DNA of 64,000 nt from contig NW_027445436.1 in NCBI RefSeq assembly GCF_035582795.1, positions 4,152,770 to 4,216,769 of the forward strand, in the 5' to 3' direction. Positions 24,075-34,627 of this stretch are shown here, piece after piece; within the stretch, counting starts at the first letter, position 1; each line of letters begins with the position of its first letter. Origin of the DNA: Mycteria americana. Lineage: Eukaryota > Chordata > Aves > Ciconiiformes > Ciconiidae. The translations under genes and the position numbers were made by a program. Under the pieces are notes generated by a model, which saw only the letters and a list, made by a program, of their open reading frames with translations, searched no databases and had not been told where the DNA came from.

Positions 24075-24755
24075 TGAAAGGGTTAAATCCCTGACAACCC
24101 CTGACTAGGACCTTACTGTGATACATAGACTTGCATTTTATTTTTAGTTTCACTTGCATCCTTGTTCTCTTTTGTTCTCTTCCCCTGCAAAGATAGTTTT
24201 GGTTACCTGCTGAGCAGAGTTGATGGTGGGACATGTCCTGTGACTTCTTACCTGATAAGACTAAGCAGGCCTTGAGCAAGCTCGTTAGGCTTCCTAATTA
24301 AATCACTGATAAGAGGAACTCAGGACAATTGTGCCAAAGATAAGCACCAAAGAACTAGTTTAAATCGACCCCCTTGTAACATTCCGAGGCCGAAGGACTG
24401 ATGAGCTAATTCAATGACTATATATGGAGAAAGGAAGCCCAAAGTTCAACTAACGGACAATGTGAGGAAGACTATAGAAGACCACCGGGAGGGTGAAAAG
24501 CCCCTAACCCTAATTTTACTGCGCATGCTTGGACTACGTAAATGAATTCTGGGAACTCATCACCATAAGACTGCCCTTTTCAGGAAATCTGATGAATATG
24601 TATGATTTTTCTGTATATGAACTGATGTGTTGTGCTAACCTGGCGGAGAACTTGTGGCGGAGCAATCCCCAGTGCTGCCCAGTGCTGCAATAAAGAATAC
24701 CTGCTTAATAGTCATCCCGACTATTGAGTTCTGATTTTGGCTTTTCACGGCAACA
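24075..24755 (+). mobile_element. ERV-A 5' LTR
   Basis: A 681-bp LTR with TGAAAG start and CGGCAACA end. A TATA-like CTATATATGG lies at 24418-24427 and an AATAAAGAATACC polyadenylation signal near 24691. It matches the 3' LTR closely except for a local expansion in the latter. Confidence 0.92.
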
Positions 24756-24758
24756 GTT

Positions 24759-24776
24759 TGGCACCCCAGATGGGAC
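24759..24776 (+). other. ERV-A primer-binding site, tRNA-Arg(CCU)-like
   Basis: TGGCACCCCAGATGGGAC begins 3 bases after the LTR. From memory this complements the 3' end of a tRNA-Arg(CCU). ERV-C has the identical 18 bases at 44456-44473, and ERV-B has a version with two changes at 40291-40308. Confidence 0.7.
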
Positions 24777-25527
24777 CCGCTCTGCTCGGCTGCAGGACCC
24801 GCTGAGAACAAGGACTCCCTAGGGTACCCCCGGGATTTCCTGGAGGGACTCCTCGCCTCAGTCAGATCACTGCAGGAGCAGACAAGGACCATCTAAAGGA
24901 TAAAAGGTATTCTTTAAATCTTTTCTGTTTTGGAATTTGGGACCGGTCATTTGGAAGGTTCTCGTAAGTCGTAGGAGACGTCCTATGCTGAGCGCCGTGT
25001 ACCAGGCTACTAGTGCCTGAGGGTATACATTTGGTATTTAGTACGTTGGTACAGGCAGGGGTTAAGCTTTGTACTTCTGCAATAACGTGCCTTTTGGTAT
25101 TGGTACACTTATGAAACCCGCATGAGTTTTGTATTGTTGGCGGTACGGGTTTACTGGCACCGAACTCGGATATTGGTTTATTGATATTAAATTTGGATAT
25201 ATTCGTCGGGCACTGCGAAATCGGCAACTAAGCGTGAATGAGCTGAGTTAACTCTGGTGTGACTGGTGAGTGACTGAGACACGGTGTGACTGCAAAGTGA
25301 GTGTGGAAAACCTGGAGACCTGTGCGTCTCATCCTGAAAATGAATGTGAACCGCTTTTCCTCGTAAATTCTTTTATTTGTGACCAAAATTTATGGGTTGT
25401 ATTTGGATGAGATATTCAATCTGAGAATTGTGGAACGTGGTCAGAGTGGGAGGATAAAGAGCGACAGGTTGAGGTTATTAAAATAATCTGTGGGAGAATA
25501 ACGGAAGTACAGAATCAATAAGGTAGA

Positions 25528-26904
25528 ATAGGGGGACAGCAAAGTGGTGGTATTGTAAAGAAAAGCTCCCTAGGATATATCTTAGCACACTGGAAAGAGA
25601 TAGGGGGACAACCAGGTGGGAGTGTGAATAAGAAAACACTAAACAAATATTGTAATCAGTGGTGGCCCCTGTACAAATTAGAAGATGGTGAAAAATGGCC
25701 CTTTAATGGATCTTTAGGACACCTAAAGGGTAACACTGACCAAGAAAAAGGTAACAGGTTGGCTGATTATGAGGCTAAACAGGCAGTGGAGAGAATGCAA
25801 AAGATTTTAACCTTAATTCCGGATAATAGAAGTAGGAGTCTAGGTGACCAAGAAAATGTTGAATATTCTAGGGCTGATAAAGAATTAATAGAAGAAAGGG
25901 GATGGCAGGTTCCCTCCAAAGGATGGGCCCGCTTGAGTGATGGCAGGATTATAATTCCTGCCAAACAGGTATGGGGAGTCGTTAAAGAAGAACACAATAA
26001 GACACATTGGGGGGCAGATTCCCTGTATAAATTTTTAAATCAAAAATTAATAGGGAGAAATTTGTATACTACAGTTCGACAGGTGACTCAGCAATGTGAA
26101 ATATGTTTGAAAAATAATCCCAATATGGGTAACTGGGCACAATTAGGAAGTATTGGGAGAGGAAATGTACCAGGGGACCACTGGCAAACTGATTTCTCTG
26201 AACTTCCAAGAAAAGGGGGGTACAGGTACTTATTGGTACTTACAGACACCTTTTCCGGATGGCCAGAGGCATTCCCTTGTAGGACAAACAAAGCAAGAGA
26301 AGTAACTAAGGTATTATTAAATGAAATAATACCTCGATTCGGGGTACCTGTGGTCATTTCATCAGATAGGGGTACACATTTTTGTGCAGAAGTAGTGCAA
26401 CAGGTCAGCAAGCTATTAGGAATCAATTGGCAATTACACACACCCTACAGACCACAAGCCAGCGGGCAAGTAAAACAACAGACAGCTAAAATATGTCAAG
26501 AAGCAAACCTATACTGGTATCAAGCACTACCTATTGCACTACTTCAGATACGTGTAAAACCTAGGGCCAAAGAAAATCTGAGCCCTTTTGAGATATTATA
26601 TGGGAGGCCATATCAGGCCAAATATCAAGGGGAAGATTTGAATCAGCTGGGAAATAATTATTTACAAAATTATGTTATATCCTTAGGAAAACAATTGGAA
26701 AAGATTAATAAGACTGTTTTGGGAACCAGAGCAAAAGGGTTAGATCACCCAATCCACCTATTTAGCCCTGGAGATTGGGTTTATGTTAAGAATTTTTCAG
26801 GTGACCCATTGGAGGAGAAGTGGAATGGACCTTATCAGGTGTTGCTAACCTCTTTCACTGCAATCAAGATTAAAGAGCAGACAGCTTGGATCCATTACTC
26901 CTGA
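25528..26904 (+). pseudogene. ERV-A gag matrix start fused in frame to RNase H-integrase
   Basis: Reading from an ATA at 25528 (GGGGGACAG follows, as expected after a myristoylated gag start), the frame stays open to 26904; the longest stretch after 25624 is 426 codons. About the first 60 residues are matrix ([23 protein letters not shown]). Then it jumps to the end of RNase H ([23 protein letters not shown]). Integrase follows: the first zinc-site HxxxH (EHNKTHWG) and CEICLKNN, the catalytic D in WQTDFSEL and the second D in ISSDRG. A short in-frame deletion after SGQV removes the third catalytic residue, so the DDE triad is incomplete. The C-terminal integrase domain ([35 protein letters not shown]) is intact. 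No promoter other than the LTR. Confidence 0.9.
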
Positions 26905-26969
26905 GTAAAGAAAGCTTCTGAACCGCAATGGACCATTGAAAGTGTTGGAGATTTGAAATTAGGCTTACG

Positions 26970-27326
26970 ATGATAACTTTATTGACTTTAAGCTTATCAG
27001 TAGATGCTTGGAACAAGAACTTGTATTATAATGCGATTCAGATGATAGCGAATGCTGTAGGGGCTAAGGATTGTTGGATTTGTACTGCCCTACCGAGAGG
27101 TAACGTGAGACTCCCTTTGTACGGCATAGGGTCGACTCATTGGAATTGTGACAATAATACTTGGCCTGAGTTTTGGAAAAGACAAGATGGAGGATATTGT
27201 AGTTATGATAATTCAAGCTATGAGATCGGACCGAGATTCGACCTACAGATACTAAAAAAAAAAACAAACCAAAAACAAAAAAACCCCCAGATTCTAGTTA
27301 GCAATAATAGTTGCCTGTTCCTGTAG
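26970..27326 (+). pseudogene. ERV-A env, surface-subunit N-terminal part
   Basis: This 118-codon frame has a hydrophobic start (MITLLTLSLSVDAWN) and CWIC near residue 35, the CxxC isomerase motif of gammaretroviral surface subunits, with several N-glycosylation sites. An A-rich tract at 27253-27290 (imperfect A/C runs) replaces coding sequence near the end and the frame stops at 27326. Env continues in another frame from about 27345. Confidence 0.85.
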
Positions 27327-27344
27327 GAATGGGTGGAATGATTA

Positions 27345-28016
27345 TTGGATCAACAAGACTGCAGTAGAAGTAGGAACTTGGAATTTGATGGGATTGAACA
27401 TGAAACCTATAGCCCTACCAAGTGGGATGCCAGTAGAAATACATTGGTTGGATGGGTAAGCAAAGGATCATTTTATGGAGCTAATCTCACAGCCACCGAT
27501 GGACCCTGCAAACTGCCCGACGGGTATTGGTGGCTGTGTGGTGATGGTATCAGCAGAAAGCAACTCCCTGCAGGATGGAAGGGAAGGTGTACCATAGGTC
27601 ATTTAGTTAGTCAGGATCGAATATATAATCAGTCCCAAATACCTAGAGGTATTTTGAGAACATCCTGGAGACAGGCTAAGCGAGAAGACAACCCGCTTGT
27701 AATTAGGGGAGCAAAATTTCATAGCTTTGTTAGATTGTTCTTACCGTGGCTAGGAGTAAGCGAGCTAGAAAAGGCCATGGTAAATATTTCCGCAGTTCTA
27801 GAGCAGATGGAAAATCTAACCATAAATACTATAAAAAATTTACAGACGGAAGTATCTTCCCTTAGTAAGGTTGTGTTGCAAAATCGAATGGCATTAGATT
27901 TATTGACTGCCAAAGGAGGAGGTGTATGTATGATCATTAATACCAGTTGCTGTGCATATATCAATAAAGATAAACAGATAGAAGCAGGTCTAAATGCACT
28001 CTGGGAGAAAGCATGA
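27345..28016 (+). pseudogene. ERV-A env, rest of surface subunit and transmembrane-subunit ectodomain
   Basis: This 223-codon frame continues env: CKLPDGYWWLCGDGISRKQLP, a basic cleavage-type site (RQAKRED), a coiled-coil heptad region (LEQMENLTINTIKNLQTEVSS), and LQNRMALDLLTAKGGGVC followed after six residues by CC. That is the CX6CC and immunosuppressive-region arrangement of gammaretroviral TM. A TGA at 28014-28016 ends it; the membrane anchor is in a further frame at 28077. Confidence 0.88.
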
Positions 28017-28076
28017 ATATTCCAGGAAGTATCTTCGGATGATACTTCATTTGGGCTTTGAGATTTATGGGATAAA

Positions 28077-28301
28077 TTGACTTCTTGGCTTCCCAACTTT
28101 GGATGGTTGAAACAATTATTAATTGGATTAATTACTTTGGCGATTTTAGGAATATTTGTTTGTGTATTTCTTAAATGTTTTCTTTGGTGTCACCAGAATT
28201 CAGCAGAGACATACAGTGATTGGAAAAGAAACAAGATTAGGCATCAAGTAGAAACGGGAAGGTATTTTACTCAGACCCTTGAAAAGGATGAAATAATATG
28301 A
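28077..28301 (+). pseudogene. ERV-A env membrane anchor and cytoplasmic tail
   Basis: This 74-codon frame begins WLPNFGWLKQLL and has a strong transmembrane segment (LLIGLITLAILGIFVCVFLKC) and a charged tail. It lies about 60 bp after the stop of the ectodomain frame and is the expected C-terminal end of the same env. Separated by stop and frame changes, so env is broken at two places or more. Confidence 0.8.
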
Positions 28302-28502
28302 ATTTTGCAAACGTAAAATAATTAAGGATAACACCCTTTTAGGCCTAAAAAGATTTGAAATATTTTACTAGTCGTAGTTAAAGAGCCTTACTATTTTAAT
28401 AGTGATTTTATTGATTTTATTGTAGTTTTTGTGTAATAAGCTTTGTTTCAGACATAATAAGACTGTATATTGAGGACTGTAGCAAGTAAGCTACAAGCCC
28501 TC

Positions 28503-28519
28503 AAAAGAAAAGGGGGGAA
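28503..28519 (+). other. ERV-A polypurine tract
   Basis: AAAAGAAAAGGGGGGAA lies directly before the 3' LTR and is the expected plus-strand primer. ERV-C has the same kind of tract at 49270-49284. Confidence 0.85.
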
Positions 28520-29314
28520 TGAAAGAGTTAAATCCCTGATAATCCCTGACTAAGACCTTACTGTGATACATAGACTTGCATTTTTTTAGTTTTTGCTCAC
28601 ATCCTTGTTCTCTTTTGTTCTCTTCCCCTGCAAAGATAGTTTTGGTTACCTGCTGAGCAGAGTTGATGGTGGGACATGTCCTGTGACTTCTTACCTGATA
28701 GGGCTAAGCAGGCCTTGAGCAAGCTCGTTAGGCTTCCTAATTAAATCACTGATAAGAGGAACTCAGGACAATTGTGCCAAAGATAAGCACCAAAGAACTA
28801 GTTTAAATTGACCCCCTTGTAACATTCAGGCCGAATGACTGATGAGCTAATCTAATGATTGATGAGTAATTTCTAATCTAATGACTGATGACTAATGACT
28901 AATCTAATGACTAATGATGACTAATGACTAATCTAATGACTAATGAGGCGGAAGGACTGATGAGCTAATTCAATGACTATATATGGACAAAGGAAGCCCA
29001 AAGTTCAACTAGTGGAAAACATGAGGAAGACTATGGAAGACCACCGGGAGGGTGAAAAGACCCTAACCCTAATTTTACTGCGCATGCTTGGACTATGTAA
29101 ATGAATTCCGGGAACTCATCACCATAAGACTGCCCTTTTCAGGAAATCTGATGAATATGTATGATTTTTCTGTATATGAACTGATGTGTTGTGCTAACCT
29201 GGTGGAGCACTTGTGGCGGAGCAATCCCCAGTGCTGCCCAGTGCTGCAATAAAGAATACCTGCTTAATAGTCATCGCAACTATTGAGTTCCGATTTCGGC
29301 TTTTCACGGCAACA
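28520..29314 (+). mobile_element. ERV-A 3' LTR with internal tandem expansion
   Basis: A 795-bp LTR matching the 5' LTR (681 bp) but longer because of a repeat block at about 28833-28946. Its CGGCAACA end is followed immediately by ABCA1 exon sequence. Confidence 0.9.
28833..28946 (+). repeat. Short tandem expansion in LTR (TAATGACTAATC-type units)
   Basis: Repeated AATCTAATGACTAATGA and GACTGATGA units occur between GGCCGAATGACTGATGAGC and GGCGGAAGGACTGATGAGC. The 5' LTR has a single GGACTGATGAGCTAATTCAATGAC here, so the expansion arose after or during integration. Confidence 0.85.
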
Positions 29315-29373
29315 GGTTTCTCAACGATTTGGTGAGTTTCATGAAAGGCCTGGATACAAAGAACAATATAAAG
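29315..29373 (+). pseudogene. ABCA1: ABCA1 exon remnant, 5' part replaced by ERV-A LTR
   Basis: Directly after the LTR end the frame reads (R)FLNDLVSFMKGLDTKNNIK and ends at a GTAAAT donor (29374). It joins across a 448-bp intron to [10 protein letters not shown]. That order is specific to the ABCA-type transporter ABCA1 (from memory [30 protein letters not shown]), just before its second membrane domain. The exon's 5' part and acceptor are missing because the ERV junction lies inside it. It cannot be part of a working transporter. ABCA1 exports cellular cholesterol to apolipoprotein A-I at the plasma membrane and is Z-linked in chicken. Confidence 0.9.
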
Positions 29374-29821
29374 GTAAATTCAATCCATATCCCCCTCTTG
29401 TGCCTGCTATTTGAACCTCTGATAACCTGAAGCTACTTTTAATGAGCAATATCCTAACAGTTTGCCTTTTGCAACTGTGCAAAGCAGGGATGTATGTGTT
29501 TAAATTGCTTGCTCGTGGAGCAAATACAACTTGTGTTCTTGGGTGGATTCCCCCTAAATCTATTTCTTCCTTTGAGTCCAACCCAAAATCACAGGAGTTG
29601 GTGGGAATTCTGTGCTAGAGCAAGGGGCATGCTCTTGCTGCCAGCAACCACTCCTGGTCATTGGTCAAATTGTATGTCCTATCTCAGCAAACCATAGCTG
29701 GAGGAGGGAGGTGGGAAGAAATGATACATCTTCAGTATATGTAGGGACATTTTGCAGGGCTCTGGAGCCTGTTAGGTAGCTGGTGTGCATAGTGCCTTTC
29801 TGATGCTGATGTGCTTTTTAG
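29374..29821 (+). other. ABCA1: ABCA1-derived intron
   Basis: It lies between a GTAAAT donor and a TGCTTTTTAG acceptor, joining two exon segments in the correct phase. The intron shows the ABCA1 copy is genomic in origin and not a processed retrocopy. Confidence 0.85.
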
Positions 29822-30774
29822 GTGTGGTTCAACAACAAAGGCTGGCATGCCATTGTCTCCTTCCTGAATATGATAAATGATGCCATCCTTTGGGCCAACT
29901 TGCAGCAAGGCAAGAACCCCAGCATTTATGGCATCACTGCCTGTCTTGTCCCTGTCTTGGTGGGTTGCGAGATGGGTGAATCTTTTTGATTCCCTGACGG
30001 TTTGTGTACCGACAAAGGCCAATCTCTGCTCGACAGAGCCGCGTAGTCGGTAGAGTCACGACAATGACTCAGAGGAACAGTCTGGCCAGCAACTTTATTA
30101 ACTGGCAAATTCAACAAACAGACAAACTTAACAAACTGGCAAGCCCAACGAATGAACAGAGGCGATTTGGCAATGGAGCTATTTTCCGGGCAACCCGTCA
30201 CAATTTATCCAAACTTACATATATTGGAAGAGTAGAGGAAGAGACAAGCGAGAAAAGGAAAGGAGTAGAGAGGAGGATAGAGAAAGGAAAAGTATCACCA
30301 CCCTTGGATCCTGCGATGACAGGCGTGGCAATCCTCTGGTGGTGGGCGTGCGCGTGGTTCCCTGGAGGACGTGTATTTTATAAGCTAATCCCTGCCTCCA
30401 GGTACTCCCCTTCAGGACTTACATGGTTCTTGTTCTAGAAAGTTCTGAATCTTCTGTGCAGGCGCTGGGGGAGCGGGGTGGTCACGAGGGGCCTCTTGGG
30501 CAGTCGCAAGCCCCTTCCTCAGACAAACTCTGTGTGACCTCTGGCCATATACGGTAAGGTCCGTCTGAACCCGGAACCACATGTCCTCCGATGCGCTCTC
30601 CACATCCTACTCTCGCTCTCCCCCACCTGCTGCTCGCCGACCTGCCATCGCCATGCAAATAGCGCCTCGCCTCACCACAATGTTTGAGACATTAACTCTT
30701 TCAGTCTCTCACACTGCCTTCAATCACCAACTCAATCACCCACTCACCAAGCAGCAGATCTCTGAAGTGGCCCT
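29822..30774 (+). pseudogene. ABCA1: ABCA1 exon split by a solo LTR
   Basis: The exon reads [31 protein letters not shown] and YGITA up to 29941. It is interrupted by a 772-bp LTR and resumes after the duplicated CTGCC with FNHQLNHPLTKQQISEVAL, ending at 30774 before a GTAAGT donor. Without the insert the coding length is 176 bases with an open frame. It matches ABCA1 better than ABCA7 (NLQ-G-NPS-YGITAFNH). Changes such as Trp for a conserved Arg (a CGG to TGG transition) suggest relaxed constraint even before the LTR arrived. Later ABCA1 exons are not in the window. Confidence 0.9.
29942..30713 (-). mobile_element. Solo LTR inside the ABCA1 exon
   Basis: A 772-bp TG...CA element with a 5-bp target duplication CTGCC at 29937-29941 and 30714-30718. 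It is related to the LTR at 31282-34538 (shared ATATCACCACCCTTGGATCC-type and GAGACATTAACTCTTTCAG blocks). CTTTATT on the plus strand marks the polyadenylation signal on the minus strand. A 5-bp duplication is typical of ERVL-class integrases. Confidence 0.88.
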
Positions 30775-31259
30775 GTAAGTCCTGATCTGTAAGTCCTGTA
30801 AGTCTGAATGTGGATGGGTTTGGACTCATCAGCTGCCGACCACTGGAAATAGGTAACATGAGGAATGTCATAGTCCTGCTACTGTTCCATTGCTGGACAG
30901 TCAGTGGCCTATGGCATTTAGACCTATTTTTTGTGTTCTGAGCAGGCTACAGCACTTGCTCTTTAACCTCTCTGTTCCACTGACTGAACACTTGCTGTGA
31001 CTGTCAGGAAGCAGCAGGCGTGGACTGCTCCATAAAGGCAGGTGAGCTGGGAGTCGAGGGTGACGGTAAGGCAGGCAGGGGCAGTGGCTTCACTGACAGG
31101 GTGCAGTCCCACAGTATGTGAACAAGGAACGCAGAGCAAGTCTGGTGACAGTGACCAGTGTCAGCCACAGTCCAGGCAAAGCCATAGTGACGAGGCAGAT
31201 CCGAGGTCAAGTCAGCAAGGCAAGGACAAGGTGTCACGTCCCACCGGGGGGGAGGGAGA
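30775..31259. other. ABCA1 intron start, grading into ERV interior
   Basis: The first few hundred bases follow the ABCA1 donor and contain duplicated GTAAGTCCTG motifs (30775-30800). From about 31000 the DNA appears to be the interior of the minus-strand ERV whose PBS is at 31260-31277. The boundary could not be placed. No exon recognised. Confidence 0.45.
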
Positions 31260-31277
31260 AGGAAAATAGTGACACCA
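31260..31277 (-). other. Primer-binding site of the minus-strand ERV
   Basis: On the minus strand it reads TGGTGTCACTATTTTCCT, 4 bases from the LTR terminus at 31282. I do not recognise the matching tRNA with certainty. Confidence 0.5.
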
Positions 31278-31281
31278 AATA

Positions 31282-31914
31282 TGTCACGTGAAGGGCGTGA
31301 GTCTGGCGTGTGGCTAAGGGAAAAGAGGTTTTCTTCCCATTGAGTCACGAGGTTCAGAAAGGACCCCCTTGCTTTCTAAACTTCTTCTCAGAGAGGAGTC
31401 TAGGTGTGGCTGGATCTAGTCTTAGTCTCAGACTTGGTCAACGGTTTATGTCTAAGGGTTATGAGGACGGTAAGGGTAGCCACATGGCAGAGTCAGCATT
31501 TGCCTGCCAGGTCCCTCTCCACCCCACTTGGGAGTCACTCAGATTCGCAAATTCCCTCGGACTAAATTAAGGTGAAACTACAGCAAACGATCAATTAGGC
31601 ACTTTATTTGTGGTGGGAACAACTTGAACATGGAACGCATCAACTTGGAAAACTGGGAAAGCATAGAGGGTTTGGCAACGGTGGAATCTTATTGGAACAT
31701 TTATAAGAAGGAAAGGAAAGGAAATGAAAGGAGAGAGAGAGATAAAGAGAGATATCACCACCCTTGGATCCCGCGATGACAGGCGTGGCAATCCTCCCGT
31801 GATGGGGTGCACCTGGTTCCCTGGGGGCATGTCATTTAATACTCTAGTCCCCGCCTCCGGTTACACCACTTGAGGACTTACATGGTTCTTGTTCTAGAAA
31901 GTTCTCAATCTTCA
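31282..31914 (-). mobile_element. LTR split by CR1; continues at 34303-34538
   Basis: It starts TGTCACGTGAAGGGCG and shares the block from about 31740 to 31914 with the ABCA1-exon LTR (30290-30453). After the CR1 it continues CGCAGGCACTGGGGG and ends GTCTCTCACA at 34538. A PBS on its left makes it the 5' LTR of a minus-strand element. Left boundary is fairly sure, length about 870 bp without the CR1. Confidence 0.7.
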
Positions 31915-34302
31915 GCCGGATGTCTGCTGGATATACAATACAGCAGAGAGGAAACAGTCTAGGAGGTTCCTAGAGCGTGTGGCAGATAACTTCCTGACAC
32001 AGCTGGTGAGCGAGCCAACTAGGGAAGGGGCCCCGCTGGACCTCTTGTTCACGAACAGAGAAGGACTTGTGAGCGATGTGATGGTTGGAGGCCGTCTTGG
32101 GCAGAGTGATCACGAAATGATAGAGTTTTTGATACGTGGAGAAGCGGCGAGGGGAGTCAGCAAAACTGCCACCTTGGACTTCCGGAGGGCGGACTTCGGC
32201 CTGTTTAGGAGACTGGTCGAGAGAGTCCCCTGGGAGGCAGCTCTAACGGGCAAAGGAGTCCAGGAAGGCTGGACATTCTTTAAGGAGGAAGTCCTAAAGG
32301 CACAAGAGCAGGCTGTCCCCAGGTGCCAAAAGATGAGCCGGCGGGGAAGAAGACTGGCCTGGCTGACTAGAGAGCTCTGGCTGAAACTCAGGAAAAAGAG
32401 GAGAGTCTATGACCTCTGGAAGAAGGGGCAGGCAACTCAGGAGGACTACAAAGGTGTAGCGAGGCTGTGCTGGGAGAAAATTAGAAGGGCCAAAGCTGAG
32501 CTAGAGCTCAGTCTGGCTGCTGCCGTAAAAGACAACAAAAAACACTTCTTCAAATACATTAGCAGCAAAAGGAGAGCTAAGGAGAATCTCCAGCCCCTAG
32601 TAGACGGGGGAGGGAACACAGTGACCAAGGATGAGGAAAAGGCTGAGGTACTTAATGCCTTCTTTGCCTCAGTCTTTATTAGCAGGGCCAATTGTTCTCT
32701 GGGCACCCAGCCCCTGGAGTCAGAAGATAGGGACGGGGAGCAGAATGGAGCCCCCATAATCCAGGGGGAAATGGTTAGTGACCTGCTGCACCACTTAGAC
32801 ACTCACAAGTCTATGGGGCCTGATGAGATCCACCCGAGAGTACTGAAGGAGCTGGAAGAAGTGCTCACCAAGCCCCTTTCCATCATTTACCAGCAGTCCT
32901 GGCTAACTGGGGAGGTCCCTGCTGACTGGAGATTAGCTAATGTGATGCCCATCTTCAAGAAGGGCCGGAAGGAGGACCCGGGGAACTACAGGCCTGTCAT
33001 CCTGACGTCGGTGCCGGGGAAGCTGATGGAGCAGGTCATCCTGAGTGCCATCACACGGCATGTAGAGAATAACCAAGGGATCAAGCCCAGCCAGCATGGG
33101 TTCAGGAAAGGCAGGACCTGCTTGACCAACCTGATCTCCTTCTATGACAAGGTGACCTGCCTAGTGGATGAAGGAAAGGCCGTGGATGTTGTCTATCTAG
33201 ACTTCAGGAAAGCCTTTGACACGGTCTCCCACAGCATTCTCCTGGAGAAACTGGCTGCTCATGGCTTGGACGGGTGTACTCTTCGCTGGGTAAAGAACTG
33301 GCTGGCTGGCCGGGCCCAAAGAGTGGTGGTGAATGGAGTTTACTCCAGTTGGCGGCCAGTCACAAGCGGTGTTCCCCAGGGCTCTGTGTTGGGGCCAGTT
33401 CTGTCTAATATCTTTATCAATGACCTGGACGAAGGGATCGAGTGCACCCTCAGCAAGTTTGCAGATGACACCAAGTTGTGCGGGAGTGTTGATCTGCTTG
33501 AGGGTAGGAAGGCTCTGCAGAGGGACCTGGACAGGCTGGATCGATGGGCCGAGGTCAATTGTATGAGGTTTAACAAGGCCAAGTGCAAGGTCCTGCACTT
33601 GGGTCACAGCAACCCCATGCAACGCTATAGGCTTGGGGAAGAGTGGCTGGAAAGCTGCCTGGCAGAGAAGGACCTGGGGGTGTTGGTTGACAGCCGCCTG
33701 AATATGAGCCAGCAGTGTGCCCAGGTGGCCAAGAAAGCCAATGGCATCCTGGCTTGTATCAGGAATAACGTGGCCAGCAGGACTAGGGAAGTGATCGTGC
33801 CCCTGTACTCGGCACTGGTGAGGCCGCACCTCGAATACTGTGTTCAGTTTTGGGCCCCCCACTACAAGAGGGACATTGAGGTGCTGGAGCAGAAGTCTTA
33901 TGAGGAGCGGCTGAGGGAGCTGGGACTGTTTAGCCTGGAGAAAAGGAGGCTGAGGGGAGACCTTATCGCTCTCTTCAACTACCTGAAAGGAGGTTGTAGA
34001 GAGGTAGGGGTCGGTCTCTTCTCCCAGGTAACAAGTGATAGGACAAGAGGAAATGGCCTCAAGTTGAGCCAGGGGAGGTTTAGACTGGATATTAGGAAAT
34101 TTTTCTTCACCGAGAGGGTTATCAAGCATTGGAACAGGCTGCCCAGGGAAGTGGTTGAGTCGCCATCCCTGGAGGTATTTAAAGGACGTTTGGATGAGGT
34201 GCTTAGGGACATGGTGTAGTGGTGGTTTTGGCAGTGTTAGGTTTATGGTTGGACTCGATGATCTTAAAGGTCTTTTCCAACCTATATGATTCTGTGATTC
34301 TG
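31915..34302 (+). mobile_element. 5'-truncated CR1 LINE
   Basis: It begins within the endonuclease domain, at the point equivalent to 11613 of the full-length copy, and ends with the same 3' UTR and ATTCTGTG tail. It lies in an LTR at a site where the ABCA1-exon LTR is uninterrupted (AATCTTC/TGTGCAGGC). Same subfamily as the 9354 element. Confidence 0.93.
31979..34219 (+). pseudogene. CR1 ORF2, N-terminally truncated
   Basis: A 746-codon frame with no internal stop covers the end of the endonuclease (QSDHEM) and the whole reverse transcriptase: [27 protein letters not shown] and FADD. The C-terminal domain follows. A 36-bp in-frame deletion near 33891 joins DIEVLE directly to QKSYEERL, removing the [15 protein letters not shown] segment present at 13587-13632. 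Without the endonuclease N-terminus it is not an autonomous element. Confidence 0.92.
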
Positions 34303-34627
34303 CGCAGGCACTGGGGGGTGGTGGTCGCGAGGTGTCTCTCGGGTGGTCGCAAGCCCCTTCCTCAGATCAACTCTGTGTGATCTCTGGCCATATATGGTAA
34401 GTCATTATGTGAGATATATCAGAATCCAGAACTGCGCGTCCTCGCTTTCCAGGTCCAGTGCTAGCCGTCCCCTGCCGTTGCCATGCAAACCGCGCCTCGC
34501 CACACTGTTTGAGACATTAACTCTTTCAGTCTCTCACACCACCTCATGGCTCAAACATTGTCTATATAATCTTCATCCAGGGTGGTAATTTTCACATAAT
34601 GGATAGAGAGGATAGAGAAGACAAAGT

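Larger units (their letters stand above)
24075..29314 (+). mobile_element. ERV-A: defective gammaretrovirus-like provirus
   Basis: The 5' LTR is 24075-24755 and the 3' LTR 28520-29314. A tRNA-Arg-type PBS and a polypurine tract flank the interior. The interior has a short gag start fused to RNase H-integrase (most of gag, protease and reverse transcriptase lost) and a broken env of gammaretroviral type. The flanks do not form a target duplication: CTAG on the left inside an LTR, GGTT on the right inside an ABCA1 exon. Confidence 0.93.

Noticed and set aside
29315..30774. Processed (retrotransposed) ABCA1 pseudogene
   Set aside because: An intron with GTAAAT donor and TTTTTAG acceptor separates the exons, and a GTAAGT donor follows the second, so the copy is genomic.
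33197..34129. 310-codon minus-strand open frame
   Set aside because: It lies antisense to CR1 ORF2 and is mirrored by a 209-codon frame at 13507-14136 in the other CR1 copy. It is a shadow of the well-supported plus-strand frame.
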